Part shown: positions 6,476 to 6,758 of the stretch, in pieces | Layout: every line of letters begins with the position of its first letter | Position numbering within the stretch: the first letter of the stretch is position 1 | Source of the DNA: Terriglobia bacterium | GTDB taxonomy: Bacteria > Acidobacteriota > Terriglobia > UBA7540 | NCBI GenBank assembly: GCA_030049455.1 | Contig: JASIKV010000108.1 | Location: forward strand, 1-6,758 | Reading direction: 5' to 3' | Length of the DNA stretch: 6,758 nucleotides | Translations under genes and position numbers: made by a program | Notes under the pieces: model-generated | What the model saw: only the letters and a program-made list of their open reading frames with translations | Database searches by the model: none | What the model was told of the DNA's origin: nothing

Positions 6476-6538
6476 AGCTTCAAGGAAACTCCCTTCTATC
6501 AGCGGTCGAGATTAATTTCTTCCAAGAGGATGGGGGGT

Positions 6539-6547
6539 GTTATAGCA
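6539..6547 (-). promoter_or_regulatory. Candidate extended -10 element (TGCTATAAC)
   Basis: The minus strand reads TGC-TATAAC, an extended -10 with five of six consensus bases. No good -35 is seen about 17 bases upstream, which extended -10 promoters can tolerate. Use of this site would give the lipoprotein mRNA a leader of roughly 190 bases. This is weak evidence from a short motif. Confidence 0.2.
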
Positions 6548-6679
6548 ATTTGGGCTGACTACCCTAGGCGCTTTCGATTAAACACACCTACTCCCCGAAA
6601 TGGTTGAAGCCTGCTTGGTTCCCGCCGCACATCAATCCGTAAAGAGCTACCTAGTTTAGACGAAGCTGTCCGCGAGCTC

Positions 6680-6694
6680 TCCCCTGAGAGGGGA
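6680..6694. promoter_or_regulatory. Short hairpin just before the plus-strand frame, next to a -10-like TATTAT
   Basis: TCCCCT (6680-6685), GAG, AGGGGA (6689-6694) make a perfect 6-bp stem with a 3-base loop. An alternative overlapping stem, CTCTC (6677-6681) with GAGAG (6686-6690), cannot form at the same time. TATTAT (6695-6700) follows at once and matches five of six bases of a -10, 15 bases before the ATG at 6716. It may be an operator or a chance palindrome. There is no T-run, so it is not an intrinsic terminator. Confidence 0.25.
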
Positions 6695-6715
6695 TATTAT
6701 CCGTCTCCCAATCGT

Positions 6716-6758
6716 ATGTCAACTGAAAATAATGAACTTGCAGTGGCTGGGGCAGTGA
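6716..6758 (+). CDS. Possible start of a divergent gene, truncated by the window edge
   Basis: An ATG at 6716 opens a frame reading MSTENNELAVAGAV that stays open to the last base; the nearest in-frame stop upstream is TGA at 6605-6607. The hydrophilic, acidic opening followed by Ala/Val residues looks like an ordinary protein N-terminus. No good Shine-Dalgarno lies at the usual distance; the nearest purine-rich stretch is GAGAGGGGA, about 21 bases upstream. The short distance from the -10-like TATTAT would give a leader of only some 8 bases. Fourteen residues are too few to assign a product. Confidence 0.4.
   Translation, partial: MSTENNELAVAGAV

Larger units (their letters stand above)
6359..6715. 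other. Divergent intergenic region, 357 bases, no gene recognised
   Basis: This lies between the lipoprotein start and the frame opening at 6716. It contains the half-site cluster at 6386-6402, the inverted repeat at 6451-6475, a candidate -10 on the minus strand at 6539-6547, a G6 run at 6532-6537 and a small hairpin at 6680-6694 followed by TATTAT (6695-6700). No RNA gene, mobile element end or convincing long promoter was recognised. The size and the divergent layout fit a two-way promoter region. Confidence 0.5.

Overview
This window is dominated by one very large minus-strand gene (305-6343). It encodes a predicted 2012-residue surface lipoprotein made of 16 tandem immunoglobulin-like beta-sandwich repeats, capped by a fibronectin type III domain. 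The repeats match the 'choice-of-anchor D' / ASH (ASPM-SPD2-Hydin) type seen in many bacterial secreted proteins. Repeat proteins of this Ser/Thr/Asn/Gly-rich style, with a signal peptide ending in Cys and a poly-Gly stretch, are especially common in Acidobacteriota (soil or sediment relatives of Koribacter, Solibacter and Edaphobacter). That phylum is my best guess for the source, together with the moderately G+C-rich DNA. It is an inference from style, not a database match.

Layout, left to right. Positions 1-304 are non-coding in my reading and lie downstream of the large gene's TAA stop. They hold a cluster of abutting hairpins (37-81), a run of G-tracts on the minus strand that fits a G-quadruplex (123-157) and a perfect 7-bp stem-loop (176-194). 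They end in a minus-strand ATG exactly at the window edge (3-1), possibly the start of the next gene. No convincing intrinsic terminator is visible. Positions 305-6343 are the repeat protein: FnIII domain at the low-coordinate end, then repeats 16 to 1, then the lipoprotein signal. A GAGGAG Shine-Dalgarno at 6353-6358 fixes the start at the ATG at 6343, not at the in-frame TTG at 6352. Positions 6359-6715 are a divergent intergenic region with weak promoter-like and operator-like signals. At 6716 a plus-strand reading frame opens and runs off the window.

Function. The large protein has no visible catalytic domain. The array looks like a long, rigid, disulfide-stabilised stalk or adhesive filament on the cell surface. 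Every repeat carries one conserved Cys pair. Nothing in the window shows partner genes, so its biological role (adhesion, matrix, cell-cell contact) stays open. All other long reading frames inside 305-6343 are shadows of this gene.
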